From an uncultured Anaerolineae bacterium (GTDB taxonomy: Bacteria > Chloroflexota > Anaerolineae > Anaerolineales > Villigracilaceae), in NCBI GenBank assembly GCA_903910795.1, contig CAIWAX010000334.1, positions 1 to 35,013 of the forward strand: a stretch of 35,013 nucleotides of DNA. The letters run 5' to 3'. The first letter of the stretch is position 1, and every line of letters starts with the position of its first letter. Made by a program: the position numbers and the translations under genes. The notes under the pieces were generated by a model. It was not told where the DNA came from. It did not search any database and was given only the letters and a program-made list of their open reading frames with translations. Shown here piece after piece: positions 17,347 to 25,232 of this stretch.

Positions 17347-17438
17347 GAAAAAAACAGCTTGACCACAAATTCCATTCGAACCAGTAATTTTTTGGAACCG
17401 CTCTAAAAATGAGCGAACCGTGAGCTGAATGTAGAACT

Positions 17439-20400
17439 TTATTGCGGGAGCAAGCGCCGGTTCATCTCTACCACATCCGCTTGAACCTGAAGCAATTGGT
17501 CGCGTAATTTTTGCACATCATTGCCATATCGTAAACGGCGGGCCAGAAATGCGAATTCATCGCTCCCATAAACCGGAACCGTGACATCCTTTGAATTTCC
17601 CCGCACAACCCGCATCGAATCGATCAACCAGCGCAGAAAAGTATGCGCTTTGTGCAATCTGGTGAAATCTTCATCGGAAATAATTCCCCGGGTATTTAAA
17701 GCGGACATGGCTTTGCGAATGTTTGTCAATCTCAGGGATGGGTCTGCGAATCCATAGGTAATTTGCAAACCCTGAATCAGATATTCAATATCCACCAGGC
17801 CTCCCGGGCTGTATTTGGCATTAAATTTACCGGCGGTGACCAGGTGCCTGACCTGGCGCTCGCGCATGGCGCGCATAGAAGTCACATCAAAGGGACTGCC
17901 GTTGTATGTAAATTCATCCCGCAGATCGGATAATTTTTTGCCCAGTTCCTCATCTCCGGCGATTGGGCGCAGTTTTACCAGCGCCTGACGCTCATAAGCC
18001 CAGGCCGGACCTTCTGGAGCATAATAGCGCTTGAATGAATCCATCGAGACAGCCATGCTCCCGGCTTTGCCGTAAGGACGCAACTGCAGATCCACCTGAA
18101 AAATACCTTCCTGGCGGGCGTGGATGGCGCTGAGAAAGTTTTGCACAACTTTCTCATAAAAAATGGAGGTCTCAATTGGTTCAGGTCCGCTGGTCTTGCC
18201 TTCCCCTTCGTAAACAAACATCAATTCGATGTCAGAAGCGAAGCCCAGTTCACGGCCGCCGCATTTTCCCAGCGCCAGCACCGTTATTTGTGAGATGGAT
18301 CCATCCGCCAGATGAGGCGTACCATGGATAAAGCGTAAATCCTCAGCCGTGAGGTGATAGGCGGCATTTACCACGACTTCGGTCAGGTCTGTCAGTTCCT
18401 CTGAGAAATCCCAGAACTCCCTGGTAAGCCCAAGAATGTGGCGCATGTCAATCCGAAACATCTCCCGATCTTTGAAGGCATTCAAGGCGATACCCCAGGG
18501 AGCATTTTCTTGTGGGGCTTCCGGCCCGGCATGTGTGTTTGCCAGCACTTCTGCAAGCTCGGATTGTAAATCTTGCCGGGTTTTCGCTGTCCCCAATGTT
18601 TCGCTGGTGCTGATCACTGGGAAGAGGTTGGCATACTGCATGCGCATAAAATCGTCCCATAAGAAATCACTGACGCCCAGCAGCCGGGCCAGGTTATCCA
18701 TTACCTGCGGGTTTTCCAGCGAGGTTAGTTCATCTGCCCAGTTGGTGCGTTCAAAGAGCTGTGCCAGGAATTCGCGGAAATGGAGCAAGGCTGAAGCCGG
18801 GTTTGGCGAACGCGGCAGCAGGTGTGTAAAATGTTTGATCAGTACTGCTGCGGTTCGAAGCTCGCGTAGCTTTTGGGGATTGTTGATTTTGTTTCCATTT
18901 TCATCCGTCACATACAGCACATCATCCACACGTCTGCCGCTGGTTTGTACCACCATGCGGGCGATGTAGGTGTGGGTGAGTGAAAGGGCGTTGGTAAATT
19001 CATACAGAAAACCAACCGTGTCTGTAGTTTGGATGTGTAAAACGGTGTAGCGCTCGGATAAATTATTGTCGAGGTTAATTTCGATTGGGTAGAGCGGACT
19101 TCCGGAGCTGTCCATTCCCGCAAAAACCGCCCCCACTCGTCTGGCAAGTTCACTGCGCGCTTCCCGCCGCTGCCCGGTATGCAGCATTTTTAGAAAGGCT
19201 CGCAAATCTTCGGTATAGGTTTCCCAATCTGGCACTGGGCCAATCGCCTGGACGGTAAAAGCATCCACGATCTTGTGCCTGTTTGTGGTCACTGCGGATT
19301 TTTCATCGTCGTTCAGGTGCAGCCATTTTCCCGAACGGGTACGGCGTTTCAGCCTGGGTGCCACGAGTTTTTCGGGTATTTCATTCGATTCGTAGGTAAA
19401 AATTTCTCCGGATTGAATATCCAACCCGTACAAAAACATCAGCCCGCATATTAGTGAAAGTTCGCCCAGGTAGTCATACGCTACCACCGTAACCTTCCAT
19501 CGATTTTCACCAGTTTTGAGAGCTTCTACGTTGGCAAGCTGTTGATCGCTGAGCTGGGCCGCAAAGCTGGCGTGCTGGCTGATTTCGGCCTGCGAAAAAG
19601 CTGTCGCATAGGATGAATCCATACGAGCCAGATGCTGCCGGATAAAATCTGGATTGGGCGTGGGTATCTCAGGTTCCTGAATGGGTGCCGGATCCAAACC
19701 GCCAATATATTTTGAATAAACGGCGCGGATCGCCAGGCTGTGTTGTTGGTAGCGTTCCAGGAATGAATCGCGGGTGGGAAAGCCAAGCCTGCGGGCCAGC
19801 AGATGAATGGCATTGGGGTCCGAAGGCAGGCTGTACGTTTGCCGGTAATGCATCATCTGCAGGAAATGTTCCACCGTGCGTTGAAAAATATAGCCGTCTG
19901 TCAATACGCGGGCTTCCTGGGTGGCAATGAGTTGGAATTTCTGAAGCCGCCTGAGTGCCTGCAGGGTGGATTTTTTGCGCAGTTTGATGTTTGCGCCGCC
20001 ATGCGCGAGCTGTAAGTATTGAACCACAAATTCCACATCCCGAATGGAGCCTTCACCCAGCTTGACCTGGCCCCATTCACGCCCGCGCGAACGCAATATT
20101 TCCTCGGTGCGCTGCTTCATAGCGTGCACGCTTGTGCGCAGGGTTTCAGGGTTTTCCCCGAAGATGAGAGGCTCAACCTGTTTGAGGAATTCTTCTCCCA
20201 GGCTAAAATCACCGGCTACGGGTCTGGCCTTCAGCATGGCCTGTTTTTCCCATAGCCGGGCGTGTTTATGTAAATAATTAAGAAAACCCGTGGTTGTGCT
20301 GACAAGGCTGCCATCCCGGCCCCAGGGGCGCAAGCGCATGTCCACGCGGTAGAGAAAGCCTTCGGACCCCATGCTCGCCAGGGCATCAATCAAGAGCTGG

Positions 20401-21158
20401 CCGAGACGCACATAGTCCAACCCGTTTTCAGCGCATAGGAATTGCAAGTCAATATCTGAACTGTAGTTGAGTTCTCCACCGCCCAGTTTGCCCATACCAA
20501 GAACAACAAAACCGTGCGGGCTGGTGTTGGATGCTTTGCTGGCATAGTTCAGGCAGGCGCGTATCATGGCATCTGCCAGGTTGGAAAGTTGCCCAGTGAC
20601 AGCCGGAAGATCATACAGGCTTAACAGGTCACTCGCGCCAATTCGTAACAGTTCGCCTTTTTGGTACTGGCGGAGCGCATTGATCTGGTCGGTAGAGCTG
20701 ATGGCATCGAACCCGGCGGTGGCTTCTTTGAGGAACTCTTCGGCGCTTTTCTGGTGAGCCAACCGCTCGCGGTCTGTCAACATTACCAGGCGGCGTGGGT
20801 CGCGCAGCAGGATCTCAGTCAGGAACTGACTTCCAGCAAATATTGTGACCAGGATTTCAAGTGTGCGGGGGTTTTGTTCCAGTTTTTCAAAAACATCGTT
20901 AACGTGTTCATCACCTGAAAAGCGCTCAAAGTTGATCAAAGCCTGGTCAGGATCAGCACAGGCTGAGAGGGTGATCAAAAGATAGGGAAGCAGTTTGGCA
21001 AGCGATTCACTGGCTTGCTTGCTTCGAGCCGCAATATGCTGAAGGTGACGCTGCGCGGTCTTCCAATCATGAAAGCCCAAAGAACTCAACAAAATCTGGG
21101 CGGAGGAATCAGAAAGACTGCCATCTAATAATTTGCCGGCGGGAATGGTTTCATACAT
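17439..21158 (-). CDS. glnE: GlnE-type glutamine synthetase adenylyltransferase with inserted tandem ACT domains
   Basis: GlnE attaches AMP to, and removes it from, glutamine synthetase. Both nucleotidyltransferase centres are present: GMGKLGGGELNYSSDID near residue 221 and ALGKCGGRELGFASDIE near 962. Family motifs follow each (RVDMRLRPWGRDG, VDLQLRPYGKAGSMAVS). At 1239 aa it is nearly 300 longer than usual. The extra part lies between the halves. Around 554-600 is an ACT-like segment (WKVTVVAYDYLGELSLICGL, with DIQSGEIFTY), and around 703-775 is a clear ACT domain (RYTVLHIQTTDTVGFLYEF, RRVDDVLYVTDENGNKI). Their order and linker recall the GlnD C-terminal sensor pair, which binds glutamine. 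I infer built-in glutamine sensing. The start ATG at 21158 has no clear Shine-Dalgarno. Confidence 0.9.
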   Translation of the reverse strand: MYETIPAGKLLDGSLSDSSAQILLSSLGFHDWKTAQRHLQHIAARSKQASESLAKLLPYLLITLSACADPDQALINFERFSGDEHVNDVFEKLEQNPRTLEILVTIFAGSQFLTEILLRDPRRLVMLTDRERLAHQKSAEEFLKEATAGFDAISSTDQINALRQYQKGELLRIGASDLLSLYDLPAVTGQLSNLADAMIRACLNYASKASNTSPHGFVVLGMGKLGGGELNYSSDIDLQFLCAENGLDYVRLGQLLIDALASMGSEGFLYRVDMRLRPWGRDGSLVSTTTGFLNYLHKHARLWEKQAMLKARPVAGDFSLGEEFLKQVEPLIFGENPETLRTSVHAMKQRTEEILRSRGREWGQVKLGEGSIRDVEFVVQYLQLAHGGANIKLRKKSTLQALRRLQKFQLIATQEARVLTDGYIFQRTVEHFLQMMHYRQTYSLPSDPNAIHLLARRLGFPTRDSFLERYQQHSLAIRAVYSKYIGGLDPAPIQEPEIPTPNPDFIRQHLARMDSSYATAFSQAEISQHASFAAQLSDQQLANVEALKTGENRWKVTVVAYDYLGELSLICGLMFLYGLDIQSGEIFTYESNEIPEKLVAPRLKRRTRSGKWLHLNDDEKSAVTTNRHKIVDAFTVQAIGPVPDWETYTEDLRAFLKMLHTGQRREARSELARRVGAVFAGMDSSGSPLYPIEINLDNNLSERYTVLHIQTTDTVGFLYEFTNALSLTHTYIARMVVQTSGRRVDDVLYVTDENGNKINNPQKLRELRTAAVLIKHFTHLLPRSPNPASALLHFREFLAQLFERTNWADELTSLENPQVMDNLARLLGVSDFLWDDFMRMQYANLFPVISTSETLGTAKTRQDLQSELAEVLANTHAGPEAPQENAPWGIALNAFKDREMFRIDMRHILGLTREFWDFSEELTDLTEVVVNAAYHLTAEDLRFIHGTPHLADGSISQITVLALGKCGGRELGFASDIELMFVYEGEGKTSGPEPIETSIFYEKVVQNFLSAIHARQEGIFQVDLQLRPYGKAGSMAVSMDSFKRYYAPEGPAWAYERQALVKLRPIAGDEELGKKLSDLRDEFTYNGSPFDVTSMRAMRERQVRHLVTAGKFNAKYSPGGLVDIEYLIQGLQITYGFADPSLRLTNIRKAMSALNTRGIISDEDFTRLHKAHTFLRWLIDSMRVVRGNSKDVTVPVYGSDEFAFLARRLRYGNDVQKLRDQLLQVQADVVEMNRRLLPQ

Positions 21159-21189
21159 GGGGAAGATTATAAATCGTCAGGGCTGATTT

Positions 21190-22104
21190 TCATACAATTT
21201 CTTCTGGTTCCACTTGTGGCGTGGGCTTTTTTGCCAGGTTGACCAGGAATACAGAGCCAACAATAATGAGGGCTGCCAACAAGATACGCGGGCCAAGAGA
21301 TTCCTGCGCGAAAATGTTGCCAAGAAAAACTGCCACGATTGGGTTGACGTACGCGTATGTTGAAACCAGAGAGACGGGCGCGTTCCTCAGCAGCCAGGCA
21401 TAGGATGTGAAACCAACCAGGGAACCAAAGGTGATGAGGTATAACAAGCCTAGCAGGGATGATGTTGAAACAGATGCGATCTGAAAATGAACAAATTCGC
21501 CTTTAAGCGTGCTGACAAGCAACAGCCCGATACTCCCCATCAACATTTCCATGCCAGTGAATAAAAGTGTTGATTCGGGTAAATCTGCATTGCGAGTGTA
21601 AATCGATCCCAAAGACCACAGAAAGGCAGCCAGAAGAGCGATACCGCCGCTCAAGAAGCTAAACTCACGCGCACCACCGAATTCTGCCGGCCCGATCAAC
21701 AGAGCCACACCGCTGAACCCAACCAGCAAACCCATTACCTGGCCGAGCGTGGGCCGGATACCGCCCGGCCGAAGCGCCTCAACCAATACCATGAACATCG
21801 GGATGGTGGCCACAAGTAAGGCGGCTACGCCGCTGGGGATGCTGGTTTCGGCAAAAGAAATCAGCCCGTTGCCACCCACCAGCAGCAAACTTCCAATCAC
21901 AAATGCCGAAAACCATTGCCGGCGGGTGGGGGTTGGATCGCCGGCCAGGCGTCGCCAGGCAAACAATAATGTGCCCGAGACCAAGAAGCGCACACCCGCC
22001 TGCATGAAGGGTGGAATGGTTGCGACTGCGAAACGAATTCCCAGATAGGTGGAGCCCCATATAATGTAAACAGCGAGTAAGGCAGCCCAGATTTTTGTTT
22101 TCAA
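21190..22104 (-). CDS. EamA/DMT-superfamily transporter (YedA-like)
   Basis: An integral membrane protein of 304 aa with about ten hydrophobic segments arranged as two EamA repeats of five. The first opens with WAALLAVYIIWGSTYLGIRFAV, the usual EamA start, and the second includes GGIALLAAFLWSLGSIYTR. The ending TYAYVNPIVAVFLGNIFAQE is the characteristic last-helices motif. Members export amino acids or other metabolites, and the substrate is not predictable here. It starts 10 bp after the stop of the AraC/alkyltransferase gene and ends 31 bp before glnE, so the three may be co-transcribed. Confidence 0.9.
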   Translation of the reverse strand: MKTKIWAALLAVYIIWGSTYLGIRFAVATIPPFMQAGVRFLVSGTLLFAWRRLAGDPTPTRRQWFSAFVIGSLLLVGGNGLISFAETSIPSGVAALLVATIPMFMVLVEALRPGGIRPTLGQVMGLLVGFSGVALLIGPAEFGGAREFSFLSGGIALLAAFLWSLGSIYTRNADLPESTLLFTGMEMLMGSIGLLLVSTLKGEFVHFQIASVSTSSLLGLLYLITFGSLVGFTSYAWLLRNAPVSLVSTYAYVNPIVAVFLGNIFAQESLGPRILLAALIIVGSVFLVNLAKKPTPQVEPEEIV

Positions 22105-22114
22105 ATCATTTTCC

Positions 22115-23002
22115 TCATGAATACTCTGTTTGATGGTGCAGAATCGCCGGGCTGGATGTTAAGGCTGTTTCCCAACCAAGCAGGGCCTTTTTACGCGCTG
22201 TGCCCCAGCGATAATTCCCAAAGTCACCCAGCTTGTGAATAACCCTGTGGCAGGGGATCAGAAATGCAATTGGGTTCCGGCTCAGGGCCGTGCCTACTGC
22301 CCGCTGGGCGCGGGGACTGCCAATTGTTTCAGCGATTTGTTCGTAAGTTGCCAGGGAGCCCTGCGGAATGCTTAACAGGGCTTCCCACACTTTTAATTGG
22401 AAATTGGTGCCAGATAAAAACAGGGAAAGAGGTAATGGATTTTTCCCAATGGAAAAGATTGGTTCGACCAGTGATCCTGTGGTTTGGCTATCTTCCAGGA
22501 AGGCTGCGTGCGGCCAGTTGGATTTTAGAGTTGCCAGTGAGGTTTCTCTTTCATCTTGAACAAAGGCTAGATGACAGATGCCGCGCTCGGTTAATCCAAG
22601 CAAGGCCTCGCCAAAAGGCGTGGGGTGAAACCCATAGCGGATCGAAAGTCCGGCTCCTCTGCCCTTGTATTGGCCAGGGGTAACGGCTTCAGTGTGGATG
22701 AACAGGTCGTGCAGGCGGCCCGGGCTGGATAATCCAACCGAATACGTGGCTTCCAATACCGAGGAACCGATCAAATGTTCTTTCGCGCTTTCCTTGGTCA
22801 AAAATTGGAGGAATCGTTTGGGGCTGATGCCAACCCAATGCGTGAACGTTCGTTGAAAATAGAATTCACTCAAGCCAGTGCTGAGCGCAATTTCTTTTAA
22901 CTCTGGTTGGCGCTGAAAATTTTCTTCCAGAAAATGAATGGCACTTTCAATGATCTGGTAATCGGCTGATAATTGCTGGTAATTGTCCGGGGAGGCGGTC
23001 AT
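22115..23002 (-). CDS. AraC-type HTH fused to methylated-DNA--protein-cysteine methyltransferase (Ada-like, no N-terminal zinc domain)
   Basis: A 295-aa two-domain protein. Residues about 15-110 are an AraC-family helix-turn-helix (FLEENFQRQPELKEIALSTGLS, then FYFQRTFTHWVGISPKRFLQ). Residues about 125-280 are an O6-alkylguanine-DNA alkyltransferase (TPFGEALLGLTERGICHLAF, FQLKVWEALLSIPQGSLATYEQIA). The acceptor cysteine is in IPCHRVIH. It repairs O6-methylguanine by suicide transfer to that cysteine. It lacks the N-terminal Ada zinc domain that senses phosphotriesters, so it should not act as the classic Ada switch, although it may still bind DNA. The ATG at 23002 follows AAGGAAACACGCC. An EamA transporter gene follows 10 bp later. 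Confidence 0.93.
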   Translation of the reverse strand: MTASPDNYQQLSADYQIIESAIHFLEENFQRQPELKEIALSTGLSEFYFQRTFTHWVGISPKRFLQFLTKESAKEHLIGSSVLEATYSVGLSSPGRLHDLFIHTEAVTPGQYKGRGAGLSIRYGFHPTPFGEALLGLTERGICHLAFVQDERETSLATLKSNWPHAAFLEDSQTTGSLVEPIFSIGKNPLPLSLFLSGTNFQLKVWEALLSIPQGSLATYEQIAETIGSPRAQRAVGTALSRNPIAFLIPCHRVIHKLGDFGNYRWGTARKKALLGWETALTSSPAILHHQTEYS

Positions 23003-23248
23003 GGCGTGTTTCCTTTCTGCCCATTATTTTATGAGATCACTCATCAGACAGCCACCCGATTCTTGCGATATTTTGGTGTGTAGGATCGGTAATTTTGTTC
23101 GATCATACCACCCATCAAATTGCGAATCAAATTTTGCGTTCAGGCTTCGGTTGTCCGCTCTGAGTTTTTCCTGATTACGGATGTTCTGCCGCGCAACTTC
23201 TGGTAAAATGTCACCTGCAATTTCCAGACATTTTGGAAAAACTGATAG

Positions 23249-23277
23249 TTGACGTATTAAAGTTGAGCGTGTATAAT
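23249..23277 (+). promoter_or_regulatory. Consensus sigma70 promoter of the rplU-rpmA-rpmE operon
   Basis: TTGACG (23249-23254), a 17-bp spacer and TATAAT (23272-23277, perfect) make the best promoter in the window. That fits a highly expressed ribosomal-protein operon. Initiation near 23284 gives a 5' leader of about 120 nt. Confidence 0.9.
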
Positions 23278-23288
23278 AGCTCTTCGCG

Positions 23289-23309
23289 AATACCCCTGCC
23301 GGGGGTATT
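23289..23309 (+). promoter_or_regulatory. Hairpin in the rplU 5' leader
   Basis: AATACCCC (23289-23296) pairs perfectly with GGGGTATT (23302-23309) around TGCCG, at the very start of the transcript. A GC-rich stretch (CCCCGCAGCGCGGCGG) follows before the ribosome-binding site AGGAGAAAGG. The position fits either a stabilising 5' hairpin or part of an L21-type autoregulatory leader. I cannot match it to a known leader family. Confidence 0.6.
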
Positions 23310-23403
23310 TGCATGTTTTATTCCCGGCTTCCCCGCAGCGCGGCGGCATTCTAAAAACCATCGCGGCGACTGTTGGTGAAGCGAAGACCAGGAGAAAGGA
23401 TCT

Positions 23404-23721
23404 ATGAAATACGTTATTTTGGAAAGCGGCGGCAAACAATATAAAGCTGTCGAAGGCGGCATGATCGAAGTCGATCTGCTGCATGTACAACCGGGCACGA
23501 GCATTGATATTACAGATGTGCTTTTGCTGGTAAACGGTGATGCAATCACCGTCGGCGCGCCAGTTGTCGCGGGCGCTTCAGTTAAGGCTACAGTTGTTGA
23601 GCATTTCAAGGGCGAAAAGACCTACAATTTTCACTACAAGCCCAAGAAACGCATTCGCCAGAAGACAGGTCATCGCCAGTCCTATACCCGTCTTGCTGTT
23701 GAACAAATTGTTGAAGGGTAA
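23404..23721 (+). CDS. rplU: Large-subunit ribosomal protein bL21
   Basis: A 105-aa protein that binds 23S rRNA in the 50S subunit. The sequence is canonical: MKYVILESGGKQYKAVEGG at the front, the VLLLVNGDAITVGAPVV centre, and YNFHYKPKKRIRQKTGHRQSYTRL with the family's basic RNA-binding end. The length is normal. The ATG follows AGGAGAAAGGATCT. It is the first gene of rplU-rpmA-rpmE under a consensus promoter. A 12-bp gap separates it from rpmA. Confidence 0.98.
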   Translation: MKYVILESGGKQYKAVEGGMIEVDLLHVQPGTSIDITDVLLLVNGDAITVGAPVVAGASVKATVVEHFKGEKTYNFHYKPKKRIRQKTGHRQSYTRLAVEQIVEG

Positions 23722-23733
23722 GAGAGGTCCACT

Positions 23734-24006
23734 ATGGCTCATAAAAAAGGTGGCGGTTCCAGCCGCAATGGTCGTGATAGCAATGCCCAACGCCTGGGCG
23801 TGAAGAAGTATGCTGGTGAAGTAGTCCTTTCCGGCAATATCCTTATTCGCCAGCGTGGAACACACATCCAGCCTGGTATGAACGTGGGCGCCGGTACAGA
23901 TGACACCCTGTTCGCTACGATTGATGGTGTGGTTGTTTTTGATGTTGTGCATGGTCGCAAGCGTGTAAATGTCCTCCCGCCCGAGGCTTTTGCGGCGGCA
24001 GAGTAA
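23734..24006 (+). CDS. rpmA: Large-subunit ribosomal protein bL27
   Basis: A 90-aa protein whose flexible N-terminus reaches the peptidyl-transferase centre. [17 protein letters not shown] begins directly after the initiator Met, so there is no Firmicutes-type cleaved leader. [23 protein letters not shown] and the GRKRVNV end are canonical. It follows rplU by 12 bp with GAGAGGT as ribosome-binding site, the nearly universal L21-L27 order. rpmE follows after 17 bp. Confidence 0.98.
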   Translation: MAHKKGGGSSRNGRDSNAQRLGVKKYAGEVVLSGNILIRQRGTHIQPGMNVGAGTDDTLFATIDGVVVFDVVHGRKRVNVLPPEAFAAAE

Positions 24007-24023
24007 TTTAGAGGTTTATAAAA

Positions 24024-24503
24024 ATGAAACCAAAGATCCATCCAACTTTTTACACGGACGCCCAGGTTGTCTGCGCATCCTGTGGTTCCAAGTGGACGAC
24101 AGGCTCCACTCGCAAGTCCATCCATGTCGAAGTTTGCTCGCATTGCCACCCGTTTTTCTCGGGCGAGCAGGCCCGTATGCTGGACGTGGAAGGCCAGGTT
24201 GACCGCTTTTACAAGAAGCTCCAGGTTCGCCAGGAATATGTTGAAGCTCAAAAGGTTAAGGAAGAAGCCCGCAAGGCTCCTGCCAAACCGGTTACCGAGC
24301 TTGATCTTGGCATCCGCGTGACCGGTGCGCTTGAAAAAGCTGGCATTACCACTATTGCCCAGTTGATGTCCAAACTTGGCGAAGGCGATGACGCCGCTCT
24401 GGCGATTGAAGGTTTTGGTCGCAAGGCACTGATCGACAGCAAAAAGAAGATTCGGGCTCTGGGTTATGACCTTCCAGAAGTCTCCAGCGAAGCCGCTGCT
24501 TAA
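24024..24503 (+). CDS. rpmE: Ribosomal protein bL31 fused to an RNA-polymerase alpha-CTD-like domain
   Basis: Residues 1-70 are a zinc-type bL31: MKPKIHPTFYTDAQVVC, cysteines C17-x2-C20 and C38-x2-C41 in CSHCHPFFSGEQ, and GQVDRFYKK. bL31 normally ends there at 65-75 aa. This one continues to 159. A charged helical linker (71-90) leads into TELDLGIRVTGALEKAGITT and EGFGRKALIDSKKKIRALGY (91-148). That segment reads like the helix-hairpin-helix C-terminal domain of the RNA polymerase alpha subunit (compare ELDLSVRSYNCLKRAGINT). The arginine matching alpha Arg265 (here Arg98) and the Gly and Lys of the second DNA-contact loop are kept, while the Asn at 268 and Ser at 299 are not. The fused domain might bind rRNA, DNA or polymerase partners. 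A terminator follows 52 bp later. Confidence 0.9.
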   Translation: MKPKIHPTFYTDAQVVCASCGSKWTTGSTRKSIHVEVCSHCHPFFSGEQARMLDVEGQVDRFYKKLQVRQEYVEAQKVKEEARKAPAKPVTELDLGIRVTGALEKAGITTIAQLMSKLGEGDDAALAIEGFGRKALIDSKKKIRALGYDLPEVSSEAAA

Positions 24504-24555
24504 TTTTTTTAGACCAGCGCTTACAACGCTCAAAATTGAAATATCAGGTAAACTT

Positions 24556-24594
24556 AACGGGCAGATGCTGTTACAGCATCCGCCCGTTATTATT
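24556..24594 (+). terminator. Intrinsic terminator after rpmE
   Basis: AACGGGCAGATGCTG (24556-24570), loop TTA, and CAGCATCCGCCCGTT (24574-24588) pair with a single A/C mismatch. ATTATTTT follows. It closes the ribosomal-protein operon 52 bp after the stop and only 20 bp before the tdk start, so some read-through into tdk is possible. Confidence 0.85.
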
Positions 24595-24608
24595 TTCTGG
24601 GAGCGATT

Positions 24609-25178
24609 ATGAAGCATTTGCACGGTTCGATTGAGGTTGTATGCGGGTCGATGTTCAGCGGCAAAACGGATGAACTTATCCGTCGTATGCGGCGTGCTGT
24701 TATCGCGCGTCAAAAAGTGCAGGTATTCAAGCCCGCTGTCGATGTGCGCTATGCCGCCGAAAAGGTTACCTCACATGCTGGCGCGGATTTTGATGCCATT
24801 CCTGTTGAGAAGGCAGAAAACATATTCGAAAAACTGGATGCCGATACCACGGTTGTTGGCGTTGACGAGGCGCAATTCTTCGATGACGGCATCCTTGAGG
24901 TAACCAGCCGTTTGGCCGAGCGCGGCATCCGTGTTCTGGTGGCTGGTTTGGATCAGGATTTTCGCGGCGAACCTTTTGGCCCCATGCCTATGTTGATGGC
25001 TAAGGCTGAAAGGGTGGATAAACTGCAGGCGATTTGCATGGTTTGCGGTGAATCAGCCAGCCGCACACAACGGCTTGTAAATGGTACCCCGGCACGTTAC
25101 GATGACCCGGTTGTTATTGTGGGCGCATCTGAGCTTTACGAAGCACGCTGCCGTCAGCACCACGAAGTCCCCCGATAA
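24609..25178 (+). CDS. tdk: Thymidine kinase
   Basis: It phosphorylates thymidine to dTMP with ATP in the pyrimidine salvage pathway. The 189-aa product is a type II (bacterial/human cytosolic-like) enzyme: P-loop [14 protein letters not shown], the [10 protein letters not shown] motif with the catalytic Glu, [13 protein letters not shown], and the zinc-binding lasso with [15 protein letters not shown] and a final CRQHH. The length is normal. The ATG follows GGGAGCGATT. It lies between the ribosomal-protein terminator and two hypoxanthine phosphoribosyltransferase genes in a nucleotide-salvage group. Confidence 0.96.
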   Translation: MKHLHGSIEVVCGSMFSGKTDELIRRMRRAVIARQKVQVFKPAVDVRYAAEKVTSHAGADFDAIPVEKAENIFEKLDADTTVVGVDEAQFFDDGILEVTSRLAERGIRVLVAGLDQDFRGEPFGPMPMLMAKAERVDKLQAICMVCGESASRTQRLVNGTPARYDDPVVIVGASELYEARCRQHHEVPR

Positions 25179-25232
25179 GGTTGATTTATTTTTTCCTTTT
25201 GCTCAGAGCACTGACACCCAACAGGAGTATGA

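Larger units (their letters stand above)
23003..23403. other. Divergent intergenic region between the alkyltransferase gene and rplU
   Basis: This is a 401-bp gap. Its right part holds the rplU promoter and a leader hairpin, listed separately. Just upstream of the promoter is a small palindrome, TTTCCA...TGGAAA (23221-23239), a possible operator. The left part (23003-23220) should contain the promoter of the minus-strand alkyltransferase gene, but I see no consensus pair there. The short ORFs across this stretch have no ribosome-binding sites or recognisable content. Confidence 0.5.

Noticed and set aside
22983-23314. Short ORFs on both strands in the gap upstream of rplU
   Set aside because: They overlap the rplU promoter or the alkyltransferase start and have no coding signature.
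23739-24713. 324-aa minus-strand ORF opposite rpmA, rpmE and tdk
   Set aside because: It is antisense to three certain genes and has no recognisable motifs or ribosome-binding site.
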